Notes: generated by a model from the sequence alone, not told the origin. A stretch of 64,000 nucleotides of DNA from Blautia sp. (GCA_026169535.1 JAPFCU010000018.1:1-64000); one strand, 5' to 3'. Shown: positions 36,006-44,394, numbered from the stretch's first letter. A program made the numbers and translations.

Positions 36006-36018
36006 AAAGGAGAGAAGT

Positions 36019-37137
36019 ATGAAATCAAGAAATATAATGACGAAAAAGATTCTGATACTGGCAGTCAGCTTATTTATGATCATGACTGTATTTCAATCAC
36101 CTGTCCATGCAATGGCAGAAAACAGTAATAAAGAATATACCAAAGGTACTTCTTTAGGATTGAGCCATCCCAGTCTGGTAATGGTAAAGGGCAATCAGAA
36201 ACAGATTTATGCAAGAGTGACAGGTTCCAATGCAAAAGTAATATGGACGACCAGCAAACCATCAGTAGCGACTGTGGTTAATGGGAAGGTTACGGCAAAA
36301 GGTTATGGAAATGCAGTGATCACAGCTTCCGCTAATGGCATCAGACGTTACTGCAAAGTAAAAGTTCTGCCCTCAATCCGACTTCATGTAAATTCCACTA
36401 CTTTAGTCCAGGGAAAAAGTTTTCGCCTGTGGGCAAGTGTAGACGGTCCATCAAAAAAAGTTACATGGAAAGTGGGAAATTCCAGAGTGGCTTCCGTAAG
36501 CAGTAAAGGGATCGTTAAGGCAAAGAATCCAGGGAAAACTACGGTTTATGCAACGGCTAATGGAAAAACTGCCAGGTGTGTGATAACGGTAAAGCCTGCG
36601 CCGGGTTATAAAACTTTGTATAAAGAATTTCTCAGCAGAGGAAAATTAACTGTTTCCAATTATAGTTTTCGTCCTGCATTTTTCTATATGATCAATATAG
36701 ATCAAAAAGGGGTACCGGAACTGATTATCACAGATAAATATACTTCTCCGACAGTTACCTATTATGTGTACACAGTTCGTGATGGCTCAGTTCGCTACAT
36801 GGGTAAATGTGCATTGAAAGGGATGTCTCATCATCCGACTTTCCAATATTCTCAAAAATATAAAGGAATCTATGTGGGTGGATGGATCAATGGAGTAGGA
36901 GGTTCCTGGAGTGCCCTGTATGGAATTTCAGGAACAAAACTTGTACGTAAGCAGCACGGAGAAGAGTATCATCCGTATGGCCAAAGAGATACCTATTATA
37001 TTGGGCATACAGATAGAGAGAGCAGAAGAGTTTCCAGAAGCGAATGTGCGGCATTTGTGAGGAGATATATGGGAAATCTGAAAAAATATACAATGATATC
37101 TAATACATCTTCAAACAGAAACCGTTATCTGAAATAA
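36019..37137 (+). CDS. Secreted protein with two BIG2 (Ig-like) domains
   Basis: A 372-residue protein with a signal peptide (KKILILAVSLFMIMTVFQSPVHAMA, cleavage after about residue 33). Two bacterial Ig-like group 2 domains follow (about 47-118 and 119-193), each with the VTWKVGNSRVASVSSKGIVKAKNPG-type pattern. The C-terminal 180 residues start with a YMINIDQKGVPELII segment that is common in clostridial surface proteins of unknown role. There is no sortase motif or choline-binding repeat. It is likely secreted or loosely wall-bound. AAAGGAG precedes the ATG. It has its own promoter and an unusually structured leader. The downstream 550 bases hold no intact gene. Confidence 0.82.
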   Translation: MKSRNIMTKKILILAVSLFMIMTVFQSPVHAMAENSNKEYTKGTSLGLSHPSLVMVKGNQKQIYARVTGSNAKVIWTTSKPSVATVVNGKVTAKGYGNAVITASANGIRRYCKVKVLPSIRLHVNSTTLVQGKSFRLWASVDGPSKKVTWKVGNSRVASVSSKGIVKAKNPGKTTVYATANGKTARCVITVKPAPGYKTLYKEFLSRGKLTVSNYSFRPAFFYMINIDQKGVPELIITDKYTSPTVTYYVYTVRDGSVRYMGKCALKGMSHHPTFQYSQKYKGIYVGGWINGVGGSWSALYGISGTKLVRKQHGEEYHPYGQRDTYYIGHTDRESRRVSRSECAAFVRRYMGNLKKYTMISNTSSNRNRYLK

Positions 37138-37206
37138 AATGGAGACAGTAGTTATTGTCTGTGGTGTTATATAAAAAATGGGCAGTCGGGAAATGATGGT
37201 TCCAAA

Positions 37207-37258
37207 CAGGGGCATATTTGACTCGTATGAGTCAAATATGCCCCTGAAACTTTTTCAT
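37207..37258 (+). terminator. Perfect 18-bp hairpin with T-run
   Basis: CAGGGGCATATTTGACTC and its exact reverse complement are separated by GTAT and followed by AAACTTTTT. It probably ends the Ig-like gene transcript, although the perfect arms are longer than usual and it abuts a transposase remnant. Confidence 0.7.
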
Positions 37259-37284
37259 AAAAAGAAGAATCCCACGCAAACATC

Positions 37285-37493
37285 CAGAGTGAGAAGGGGA
37301 TTTTGAACTGCCAGATCCGTTCCATTCAGACAGAAGAACATTTTGGAGATATCAAAGAAAATGGCGGTTTTCGCCGTTTCAATTACCGGACAGCAGAAAA
37401 AGTATATAAAGAATTAATATAAATAAATACCATCGTTTTCTTCATGATGAGCTTAAGAAATTTTAGGGAAAAACCGAAGAAAAGGCTGCTTAG
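37285..37493 (+). pseudogene. IS1182-family transposase C-terminal remnant
   Basis: One frame reads EGILNCQIRSIQTEEHFGDIKENGGFRRFNYRTAEKVYKELI, matching the conserved C-terminal block of DUF772/IS1182-type transposases (SIQ.EG.FG..K...GF.RF...G..KV..E). After a stop a second frame continues NKYHRFLHDELKKF-stop-GKTEEKAA, the usual end of these enzymes. A TGA also precedes the first segment. The 5' four-fifths of the gene is missing, so this is a dead fragment with frameshift and stops. The region from 37138 to 37690 contains only this remnant and two large hairpins. Confidence 0.75.
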
Positions 37494-37558
37494 AAAAAGA
37501 GTATTTTCAAAAATGCAGTCAAGGGGTTTTTGTACCCTAAAATACATACAGAAACTAG

Positions 37559-37625
37559 AAAATAGGAATCTCCCGAAGAAGTTCAAGTATTAAAAATACT
37601 AATTTCTACGGGAGATTCCTATTTT
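37559..37625. repeat. Large imperfect palindrome, 17-bp outer arms
   Basis: AAAATAGGAATCTCCCG and its exact complement CGGGAGATTCCTATTTT flank an inner stem GAAGTT/AATTTC and AGTATT-AAA-AATACT, so nearly all 67 bases pair. It sits between the transposase remnant and the CAT-like gene. It could be a bidirectional terminator left by the insertion element or a dispersed palindromic repeat. Confidence 0.7.
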
Positions 37626-37689
37626 AAGTTTTAGAGCTTAAAAATCGGTATTAACCGATAGCTCCTTTCTTTTTAGGGCAGTATCATTT

Positions 37690-38331
37690 TTAATTGTGTT
37701 TTGTTATGTTTTCAAATTGTTTTTCCAACATTTGATAAAACCTGGAAATATGTAATCCATCTACCAGTGCATGATGGCATAATACTGAAAGGGGAAGCAG
37801 TGTCCGGCCGTTCTGTACAAAATACTTTCCCCATGTGATTCTTGGGTTGCTGTCTGCAGGAGAAGGAACCGGATTGATCAGAGAGGTATAAGAAATCCAA
37901 GGGACAGTAGAGATAAAAATCTTATCCAGGATATCTTCTTCCGATTCTTCAATGGAAGAGGTCTGTTTTGCATTTTCCTGCTCTTTTACAGCATAAGGAA
38001 TATATTCTTCGAAAGAGCAGCAGCTGTCCAGCTGACAATAGCAATAGGTTCCGTTATCCAATGCCACGGTATGAGAGGTCTGGCAGTGATCATACTCTAT
38101 GATCTGGTTATTTAAAATCCTCTGGCGAAATTCAGGAATCTGATTTGCTGCTGTAGAAACGCAATAGCACATGGTCAGAAAAAATGGAAGCCGTTGTTCT
38201 TTGATAAAGTGGATCAGTTCTGTAATATCCACATTAACAGTAACACCTACATATGGGTAAGCCAGCCCGCTGAAGTATTCAAAATGTTTTTTCCTTGTAT
38301 AAGATTTCATATCCAGGTATGTGTAATTCAT
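37690..38331 (-). CDS. Chloramphenicol-acetyltransferase-like protein
   Basis: A 213-residue protein of the CAT superfamily. The catalytic motif is CHHALVDGLHISRFYQ (HHxxxDG) near the C-terminus, and the N-terminus (KHFEYFSGLAYPYVGVTVNVDIT) follows the CAT pattern FxxF...P. Length matches CAT trimers. Classic enzymes acetylate chloramphenicol, but many chromosomal clostridial members are divergent and untested, so resistance should not be assumed. It lies next to a transposase remnant and a large palindrome, hinting that it may have arrived with a mobile element. No clear terminator other than the palindrome follows. Base composition is not obviously different from the neighbours. Confidence 0.82.
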   Translation of the reverse strand: MNYTYLDMKSYTRKKHFEYFSGLAYPYVGVTVNVDITELIHFIKEQRLPFFLTMCYCVSTAANQIPEFRQRILNNQIIEYDHCQTSHTVALDNGTYCYCQLDSCCSFEEYIPYAVKEQENAKQTSSIEESEEDILDKIFISTVPWISYTSLINPVPSPADSNPRITWGKYFVQNGRTLLPLSVLCHHALVDGLHISRFYQMLEKQFENITKHN

Positions 38332-38426
38332 TTTAATGACCTTCTTTTCCAGTATTTTATGAATAGTAAATGGGAACAGGGCGAATTTCTAAGAAAGCTG
38401 GCACAGAATGCCCTGTATTTTTGATG

Positions 38427-38460
38427 AACAAAAAAACCAGAACAATAACTGCTCTGGTCT
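38427..38460 (-). terminator. Terminator of tRNA-Gly copy 2
   Basis: On the minus strand ACCAGAGCA/TTGTTCTGGT (one wobble) with a GTTA loop and TTTTTTT. Confidence 0.85.
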
Positions 38461-38464
38461 TAAG

Positions 38465-38537
38465 AGCGATAGACGGGGCTCGAACCCGCGGTCTCGACCT
38501 TGGCAAGGTCGCGCGTTACCAACTACGCCACTATCGC
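38465..38537 (-). tRNA. tRNA-Gly (anticodon GCC), copy 2
   Basis: Same 73-base sequence as 2832-2904, anticodon loop TTGCCAA. It is a single-gene transcription unit with its own promoter and terminator. Confidence 0.95.
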
Positions 38538-38583
38538 ATATTCTGTTTTGTTCTCTGAGGTGTTTCCCTCATCGACAAAACAT

Positions 38584-38612
38584 ATGATAGCATATAGAAT
38601 TGTAGTTGTCAA
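38584..38612 (-). promoter_or_regulatory. Promoter of tRNA-Gly copy 2
   Basis: Perfect TTGACA, a 17-base spacer and TATCAT on the minus strand, 46 bases before the tRNA. Confidence 0.8.
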
Positions 38613-38673
38613 ATGTTTTTTTGAAATTTTTTAAAAAAATTTGTAAAATCTTTCAAATGAGAAAAATATATGT

Positions 38674-39447
38674 TTACGGATGATAATACCGCAGCACATG
38701 TTCCGGATATTTCTGATCTCCATAGTCCCAGGGACCGGCAGTGGCATACAGAGGATTATCTTCTGAACGTGGCGTATTTCCGCTTGCCATCTGTGCAAAA
38801 GCTTCCGAAGACGCTTCCGACCAGGTGGAGATCCCGTTTTTTTCCAGATAAGCAAAATAAGGGTCGGCACCGAAATTATAGCCCTGGAGGGCAAGACGGA
38901 TTTTAGCCATATCTGTGGGACTGGCAACGCCTGCTTTATCCATTGCATATTTCAGTTCCTGGATTCCACATTCAATGGAATAATCCACATCCTGGATTCC
39001 ATTGGGAACCTGGGGATACTTTTTATTATAGGATCCCTCTGAGGCCTGCAGAACATCCGGTCCCTGACCAGAGCTTTCCTGCATCATAAGTGCCAGGATC
39101 AGATCCGTATATTCAGCCATTCCGTATTGAGAAGCTGCATTTTCCACAGAACTGCGGTAAGCTTCACAAGCAGAATTAATGGAAAGCTGTTCCGGATGCT
39201 TTTGGCGGATAAAAAAGATTACAATAAAAATTCCGATAAGAAAAAAAGCACCTGATACAGCAAGGATAAGCTTCTGGCGCCGAACCTGCTTTTGCCGGAG
39301 ACGCTTCCTGCGTATGGCCAGTTTCTCATGTCTGGAAAGACCAGCTGGTTTTTGTGACAGAGTGGGAGAAACTGCTGTCTGCTCAGAAACCTGGACAGAT
39401 GGTGTATTTGATTGTATTTTCGGTGTGTTTATCTTTTGTGTATTCAT
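38674..39447 (-). CDS. Membrane-anchored lysozyme-like (phage-type) muramidase
   Basis: A 257-residue protein with a cytoplasmic N-terminus that becomes very basic (RRKRLRQKQVRRQK), one membrane helix (about residues 60-80) and an extracellular lysozyme-like domain (PF13702 type). The domain shows YGMAEYTDLILALMMQESSGQGPDVLQASEG with the catalytic Glu, then IECGIQELKYAM and LALQGYNFG. Relatives include the muramidase half of CwlT from Tn916-like elements, which opens the wall for conjugation, but stand-alone chromosomal copies also exist. No other conjugation genes are present here, so a wall-remodelling role is more likely. The start has no clear ribosome site. Confidence 0.82.
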   Translation of the reverse strand: MNTQKINTPKIQSNTPSVQVSEQTAVSPTLSQKPAGLSRHEKLAIRRKRLRQKQVRRQKLILAVSGAFFLIGIFIVIFFIRQKHPEQLSINSACEAYRSSVENAASQYGMAEYTDLILALMMQESSGQGPDVLQASEGSYNKKYPQVPNGIQDVDYSIECGIQELKYAMDKAGVASPTDMAKIRLALQGYNFGADPYFAYLEKNGISTWSEASSEAFAQMASGNTPRSEDNPLYATAGPWDYGDQKYPEHVLRYYHP

Positions 39448-39581
39448 AAATACATTGTATAGGGAAAATATTTATTTGAAAAGAGCGGATTCCTAAAAAA
39501 GTATAAAACTTTTATAAAGGAGAAGGGCAATTTTTGAGCGGTAATGGAAATCTGAAAAAATAGTGAACTTTCTGCAGAAAA

Positions 39582-39610
39582 TTGAAAAAGCATTTTTCAT
39601 GTGTTATGAT
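39582..39610 (+). promoter_or_regulatory. Promoter of the 3D-domain gene
   Basis: TTGAAA, a 17-base spacer and TATGAT, 44 bases before the start codon at 39654. Confidence 0.6.
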
Positions 39611-39653
39611 TTTAAGGAAATGTGACGATCAGCATGAAAGAGGTGATTTCAAT

Positions 39654-40715
39654 ATGAAAAAGAAAATAGGCGTAATGTTTATAGCTGCGATTTTTTTGAT
39701 GAATGCGAATTTTGTGCATGCAGAGGTGGATGATTATAAAACTGTAACCGGACAGACAGAGGATAAAACAGTACAATCTTTTTCCATAGACGACGGAAGC
39801 GGAAATACAGTGCAGGTAGCAGCCTGCAGTGACCGTTTATATGTAACGGCAAAGACTGCGGCAATACGTTCTGTTCCCGGAGAAAACGGAACGAAGCTGA
39901 TGCAGGTAGGTTTAGGAGAGGAAGTCACAAGAAGTGCAGTCTGTGATAATAACTGGAGTAAAATCTCTTTGGAAAAAAATGGAAATAAAGTGAACGGCTA
40001 TATACAGAATCAGATGCTCAGTGATGATATACAGATCCAGCCGGTTGAGGATATGGCAGAAGTAAAAACAGACAGCAGTATTCTGGACTATCCGGGGCGC
40101 AAGGACGGTGAAGTGATAGGAGAGGTGCTGGAACTGGATGAGGTGAAGCGTACGGGAACAGTGAATGATGTATGGAGCCGTATAGTCTATCAGAATGAAA
40201 GTGGAGAAGAACAGACCGGATATATTCCTACCAGTGTATTGGATCTTCCGGAATCCATACAGACAGCAGATGCCAGTATTGATAAAGACCTGAATGCAGG
40301 TACCCTTCATAAAAGCAGCGGAGAGGGGGTTTTTGCAGAGGCGGTGGAAGCAGGCACCACTGTCAATGAAGAAAACGGTGTACTGGTGGGAACTCCTGTA
40401 GCCGCTTCTTCAGATGCAAATCTGAAGCCACTGGGCAAATTCAGGATCACACATTACTGTCCATGCAGCATCTGCTGCGGTCCCTGGGCAAACGGAATCA
40501 CATCTACCGGCGTGACTGCAACTACAAACCATACGATAGCAGTGGATCCGTCCCAGATTCCTTATGGAAGTCAGGTTGTGATCAATGGACAGGTTTATGT
40601 GGCGGAAGACTGCGGAGGCGCTATTAAGACAAACTGTATTGATATTTATGTGGCAACTCATGAAGAGGGAGAGGCCAAGGGTGTTTATTATACAGATGTA
40701 TACCTGATTCAATAA
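39654..40715 (+). CDS. Secreted SH3/3D-domain cell-wall protein
   Basis: A 353-residue exported protein. A signal peptide (KKKIGVMFIAAIFLMNANFVHA) is followed by two SH3-like regions (about residues 60-125 and 132-200; TKTAAIRSVPGENG and SSILDYPGRKDGEVI) and a C-terminal 3D domain. The latter includes FRITHYCPCSICCGPWANG, TATTNHTIAVDPSQIPYG and EDCGGAIKTNCIDIYV, with the three conserved aspartates of the fold. 3D domains resemble the lytic transglycosylase MltA core and occur in spore germination and wall-turnover proteins (YabE, YuiC). The ATG at 39654 is preceded by GAGGTG and begins the signal peptide; the longer ORF start is inside the promoter. Confidence 0.85.
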   Translation: MKKKIGVMFIAAIFLMNANFVHAEVDDYKTVTGQTEDKTVQSFSIDDGSGNTVQVAACSDRLYVTAKTAAIRSVPGENGTKLMQVGLGEEVTRSAVCDNNWSKISLEKNGNKVNGYIQNQMLSDDIQIQPVEDMAEVKTDSSILDYPGRKDGEVIGEVLELDEVKRTGTVNDVWSRIVYQNESGEEQTGYIPTSVLDLPESIQTADASIDKDLNAGTLHKSSGEGVFAEAVEAGTTVNEENGVLVGTPVAASSDANLKPLGKFRITHYCPCSICCGPWANGITSTGVTATTNHTIAVDPSQIPYGSQVVINGQVYVAEDCGGAIKTNCIDIYVATHEEGEAKGVYYTDVYLIQ

Positions 40716-40716
40716 G

Positions 40717-40781
40717 AAAAGGAACCGTCAGCCTGGGACTGGCTGTATGCTTACAGCAGCTTGGGCTGGCGGTTCTTTTAT
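40717..40781. terminator. Bidirectional terminator between the 3D-domain and metY-like genes
   Basis: Long imperfect stem AAAGGAACCGTCAGCC/GGCTGGCGGTTCTTTT serving both converging genes. Confidence 0.85.
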
Positions 40782-40787
40782 TGCTGT

Positions 40788-42068
40788 TTATGCGTTTTTC
40801 AGAGCTTTTTCAAGATCTTCAAGAATATCGTCAATATGCTCAATTCCTACAGAAAGACGAATCATTCCCGGAGAAACTCCTGCTTCTTTGAGCTGTTCGT
40901 CGTTCATCTGGCGGTGTGTATGGCTTGCGGGATGAAGAACCATGGTTTTTGATGCTGCTACATGGGTACAGATATTTGCCATTTCCAGACTGTCCATAAA
41001 GCGTACAGCTGCCTCCCGTCCTCCTTTCAGCTCAAAAGAGATAACTCCACAGGAACCATTAGGAAGATATTTTTCGGCAAGTGCGTGGTATTTATCGCCG
41101 GGAAGTCCCGGATAGATGACTTTTGAGACCTTCTCATGGGAGGAAAGAAATTCAGCTGTCTTTTGTGCATTGAAACAGTGACGTTCCATACGCAGAGGAA
41201 GGGTTTCCAGGCCGATATTCAGAAGAAAACAGTTATTAGGAGACGGGATAGAACCAAGATCTCTCATCAGCTGGGAAGTTGCTTTTGTTATATAGGCTTT
41301 TTTACCAAACTGCTTTGTGTATACAACACCATGATACGATTCATCCGGCTGGGTAAGGCCATGATACTTGTCACCGTAAGCTTCCCAGTCAAAGTTTCCG
41401 CTGTCAACGATGGCACCACCTACCTGAAGCCCGTGACCATCCATATATTTTGTGGTGGAGTGTGTGACAATATCAGCTCCCCACTGGAAAGGATGGCAGT
41501 TAACAGGAGTGGCGAAGGTATTGTCAACAATAAGCGGCACTCCATGGTCGTGAGCGGCCTTTGCAAACTTTTCGATATCCAGAACAACCAGTGCCGGATT
41601 GGCAATGGTTTCTGCAAAAAGTACTTTGGTATTAGGACGGAAAGCTGCTGCGATTTCTTCAGAAGAAGCGTCTGTGTCTACAAAGGTACAGTCAATCCCC
41701 AGTTTTTTAAAGGTAACAGCAAGAAGATTAAATGTTCCTCCATAGATGGTGGAAGCGGCAACTACATGATCTCCCGCTTCACAGATGTTAAAAACTGCAT
41801 AAAAATTGGCAGCCTGTCCGGAAGAGGTAAGAAGCGCGGCAACTCCTCCTTCAAGTTCAGCGATTTTTGCAGCAACTGCGTCGTTTGTAGGATTTTGGAG
41901 ACGGGTATAGAAATATCCTTCAGCCTTCAGATCAAAAAGCTGTCCCATTTCATCGGTAGTATCATATTTAAATGTAGTACTCTGATAGATAGGCAGGGCA
42001 CAGGGTTCTCCTTTGGAAGGAGTATAGCCTGCATGCAGGCATTTTGTTTCCAGTCTGTAATCACTCAT
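40788..42068 (-). CDS. O-acetylhomoserine/O-acetylserine sulfhydrylase, second paralogue
   Basis: A 426-residue Cys/Met-metabolism PLP enzyme, divergent from metY at 8455. The N-terminus SDYRLETKCLHAGYTPSKGEPCALPIYQSTTFKYD is typical of O-acetylhomoserine aminocarboxypropyltransferase. The PLP lysine lies in HSTTKYMDGHGLQVGG, and the C-terminal MIRLSVGIEHIDDILEDL is conserved. It likely makes homocysteine from O-acetylhomoserine and sulfide, or cysteine. The start at 42068 follows AAAGGAT; the ORF-track extension reads through the leader hairpin and promoter. It has a separate promoter without the palindrome seen at metY, so the two paralogues are probably regulated differently. Confidence 0.92.
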   Translation of the reverse strand: MSDYRLETKCLHAGYTPSKGEPCALPIYQSTTFKYDTTDEMGQLFDLKAEGYFYTRLQNPTNDAVAAKIAELEGGVAALLTSSGQAANFYAVFNICEAGDHVVAASTIYGGTFNLLAVTFKKLGIDCTFVDTDASSEEIAAAFRPNTKVLFAETIANPALVVLDIEKFAKAAHDHGVPLIVDNTFATPVNCHPFQWGADIVTHSTTKYMDGHGLQVGGAIVDSGNFDWEAYGDKYHGLTQPDESYHGVVYTKQFGKKAYITKATSQLMRDLGSIPSPNNCFLLNIGLETLPLRMERHCFNAQKTAEFLSSHEKVSKVIYPGLPGDKYHALAEKYLPNGSCGVISFELKGGREAAVRFMDSLEMANICTHVAASKTMVLHPASHTHRQMNDEQLKEAGVSPGMIRLSVGIEHIDDILEDLEKALKNA

Positions 42069-42095
42069 GGTTCTATCCTTTCTTTTTGCTGGATT

Positions 42096-42129
42096 CTGTT
42101 CAGAAGCAGTAATGCATTGCTGTGAACAG
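42096..42129 (-). promoter_or_regulatory. Leader hairpin of the second metY-like gene
   Basis: Arms CTGTTCA/TGAACAG with an inner AGCA/TGCT step lie between promoter and start codon. There is no U-tract, so it is not a terminator; role unknown. Confidence 0.45.
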
Positions 42130-42150
42130 GTGAAGAATAAATATGGACAT

Positions 42151-42179
42151 ATCATAGCACAAAAAAAGTATTCTTACAA
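42151..42179 (-). promoter_or_regulatory. Promoter of the second metY-like gene
   Basis: TTGTAA, a 17-base spacer and TATGAT on the minus strand. Confidence 0.65.
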
Positions 42180-42198
42180 TTACTCAATACAAAAAAGG

Positions 42199-42690
42199 AT
42201 GAAGAAAAAAAGAGCAGGGGCAGATAATAAATTGACACGAGTCATAGCGATCGCTGTGGTTTCTGTGGTTATGGTGATAGTAATTATAGCCGCATTTACA
42301 ATTAATTTTAATAAAATATACGGACTGCTCCTGGAAAAAGATATGGAACAGGTAAGGTTTACATCCTGCTTTGTGACAAAACTGATCAGTACAGAAATTG
42401 AAAATCTTCAGGCGGCTTTGGATTTAAAAAAGTTGGATTATCTGATCTTGCCGGGAACAGTATTGATAATACCGGAAAGAGGGAACGTCTATATGATGCT
42501 AAAATGTTCGAGTCAATAAAAAACGGGAAGAAATACTTCAATAGGAATTGCGGTATGGACTACGGAAAAATCTTTTGAAGATTTATATAAAATGGCAGAT
42601 CAGGCACTTTATAAAGCAAAAGACAAAGGAAGAGACAGATATCATATTATTCTGAAGGATCAGGATGGAAGTATTCTCCACATAGAATAA
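42199..42690 (+). pseudogene. Internally deleted sensor/GGDEF protein
   Basis: The ORF begins MKKKRAGADNKL, has a membrane helix (VIAIAVVSVVMVIVIIAAF) and a short extracellular start, then is frameshifted within the sensor region (a second frame reads NTGKRERLYDAKMFESIKNGKKY). It next jumps directly to the end of a GGDEF domain in another frame: TSIGIAVWTTEKSFEDLYK followed by MADQALYKAKDKGRDRYH. The GG(D/E)EF signature itself and most of the catalytic domain are gone. It was a membrane-bound diguanylate cyclase or relative and is now dead. The 150-residue ORF in the track is only the broken 5' part. Confidence 0.8.
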
Positions 42691-42733
42691 AATTTAATAC
42701 AAGGCAGGCGCAGATGGTTCTGACCTGCTGATT

Positions 42734-42781
42734 CAAAAAGAGTACAGAAAACTCAAAAATGAGAAATCTGTACTCTTTTTG
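42734..42781. terminator. Bidirectional terminator
   Basis: Stem CAAAAAGAGTACAGA/TCTGTACTCTTTTTG with inner ACTC/GAGA, between the GGDEF remnant and the M32 peptidase gene. Confidence 0.88.
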
Positions 42782-42791
42782 AATCTTAATT

Positions 42792-44303
42792 TTATTCAGA
42801 GAGAGAAAAAGAATAAATCTCTGAATATTTTTTGTAAAAGTAATCCAGCAGAGGTTTTGCAGAAACTTCTTTGCCGCAGAGACGTTTTATGACTTCATGT
42901 GAAGTGTAAAGACTTCCATATTGATGGATATTAGTATTTAACCAGTTTGTGATTTCCATAATTTTACCCTGGGAGAGAAGCTGGTCTATGCTTCCAAGAT
43001 CTTTTTCAACAGCTTCCAGGAACATGCCGTCATATACAGAACCCAGAAGATAAGATGGAAAATAGCCAAAAGAACCATCGGACCAGTGTGTGTCCTGAAG
43101 TACGCCTTCTGCATCACAGGAAGGACGGATTCCAAGAAGCTCCTCCATTTTGTCATTCCAGAGTTTGGGAAGTTCTTCGGTGGTTACCTCATCATTGAAG
43201 ATGGCACGTTCGATTTCATAGCGCAGGATGATATGGAGGCAGTAGGTTACTTCATCTGCATCAATACGGATCATGCTGGGCTGTACAAAATTTATAGCCT
43301 TGCAGAAAGTATCAAAGGGGATTTTATGGAAATCGGGCAGAAATTCTTCAAGTTTGTCGTAGACAGGTATCCAAAAATTAGGATTTCTGCCAAGGATATT
43401 TTCGTAAAATCTGGATTGGCTTTCATGGAGTCCCATCATATTTACCTGCATTACAGATGTGTGTTTATAGGCAGTGTCGATATTCTGATCAAAAATAGCA
43501 TGCCCTCCTTCGTGGATAGCGCTGAAAATTGCTGCCAGAGGATCCTCCTCACGGAAATGATTAGTGATACGAATATCTCCGGAACCTATTTCAGAAGTAA
43601 ATGGATGTTCGCTTTCTGCAGTGGTTCCTTTTGCAAAGTCAAATCCCATATAGGAAAGAAGAAGATCCTGTAATTTTTTCTGACTGGAAACAGGATAATT
43701 TCCTTTCATAGCGGACAGATCCGGCTGTCCTGACTCACGGATTTTTTTCAGAAGCGGGCGAAGCCCTTCTTTTAATTCTGTAAATATACGGTCAATAGTC
43801 TGGCTGTCAATGCCTTCTTCAAACATATCCAGAAGAACCTCATAGGGCTTCTGGTCTGGCTCCATATAACGAACATACTGCTTGGTCATCAGAATGATTT
43901 TGTCCAGATAAGGACAGTAAATAGAAAAATCACTGGCTTTCTTAGCTGTCTCCCAGGCTTTTTGAGAGCGGGCCTTCAGTGTTACGTATTCTGTGTAAAA
44001 ATCCTCCGGAACACGGCAGAAGCGTTCATAGTCGCGAAGCTCACGTCTGACGGTGACTTTTATAGCGTCGTCCAGTGCTTCGTAAGTTTCAGGGGAAGAA
44101 AGCTCTTTTAGGAGAGCGCCGTATTCTTCTGAGGTAGAAAGCCGGAAAGCTTCGGTAGAAAAATATCCGATGGCTTCTGCCTTGGAATCAACCCCTTTTT
44201 CCGGAGTCATAGTAGCAAGATCCCAGTAAAGAAGATTTTCTATAGTCTGGTATTGTTCGATTTTTTTCATGTGATCCTTTAATTTCATAATGAGTTCGTT
44301 CAT
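42792..44303 (-). CDS. M32-family metallocarboxypeptidase
   Basis: A 503-residue cytoplasmic zinc carboxypeptidase of family M32, which trims C-terminal residues from peptides. The zinc motif HEGGHAIFDQ (HExxH form) lies around residue 265, and the downstream Glu ligand region MGLHESQSRFYEN is present, as is IRIDADEVTYCLHIILRYEIE near the C-terminal third. Length is typical (about 500). The ATG at 44303 follows AAGGAG; the ORF-track start is six codons upstream with no site. It appears monocistronic. Confidence 0.92.
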   Translation of the reverse strand: MNELIMKLKDHMKKIEQYQTIENLLYWDLATMTPEKGVDSKAEAIGYFSTEAFRLSTSEEYGALLKELSSPETYEALDDAIKVTVRRELRDYERFCRVPEDFYTEYVTLKARSQKAWETAKKASDFSIYCPYLDKIILMTKQYVRYMEPDQKPYEVLLDMFEEGIDSQTIDRIFTELKEGLRPLLKKIRESGQPDLSAMKGNYPVSSQKKLQDLLLSYMGFDFAKGTTAESEHPFTSEIGSGDIRITNHFREEDPLAAIFSAIHEGGHAIFDQNIDTAYKHTSVMQVNMMGLHESQSRFYENILGRNPNFWIPVYDKLEEFLPDFHKIPFDTFCKAINFVQPSMIRIDADEVTYCLHIILRYEIERAIFNDEVTTEELPKLWNDKMEELLGIRPSCDAEGVLQDTHWSDGSFGYFPSYLLGSVYDGMFLEAVEKDLGSIDQLLSQGKIMEITNWLNTNIHQYGSLYTSHEVIKRLCGKEVSAKPLLDYFYKKYSEIYSFSLSE

Positions 44304-44394
44304 TTTTTCATCTCCTTGCATATATGATTTTTTATGAAGAGTATTTCCTGTTTATGGTATCATAAAACAGGAAAAGAGAAAAGATATATATTTC

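Noticed and set aside
38370-38558. 62-codon plus-strand ORF
   Set aside because: Runs across the terminator and tRNA-Gly on the opposite strand.
41136-42125. 329-codon plus-strand ORF opposite the second metY-like gene
   Set aside because: Antisense shadow of a well-conserved PLP enzyme; no recognisable domain.
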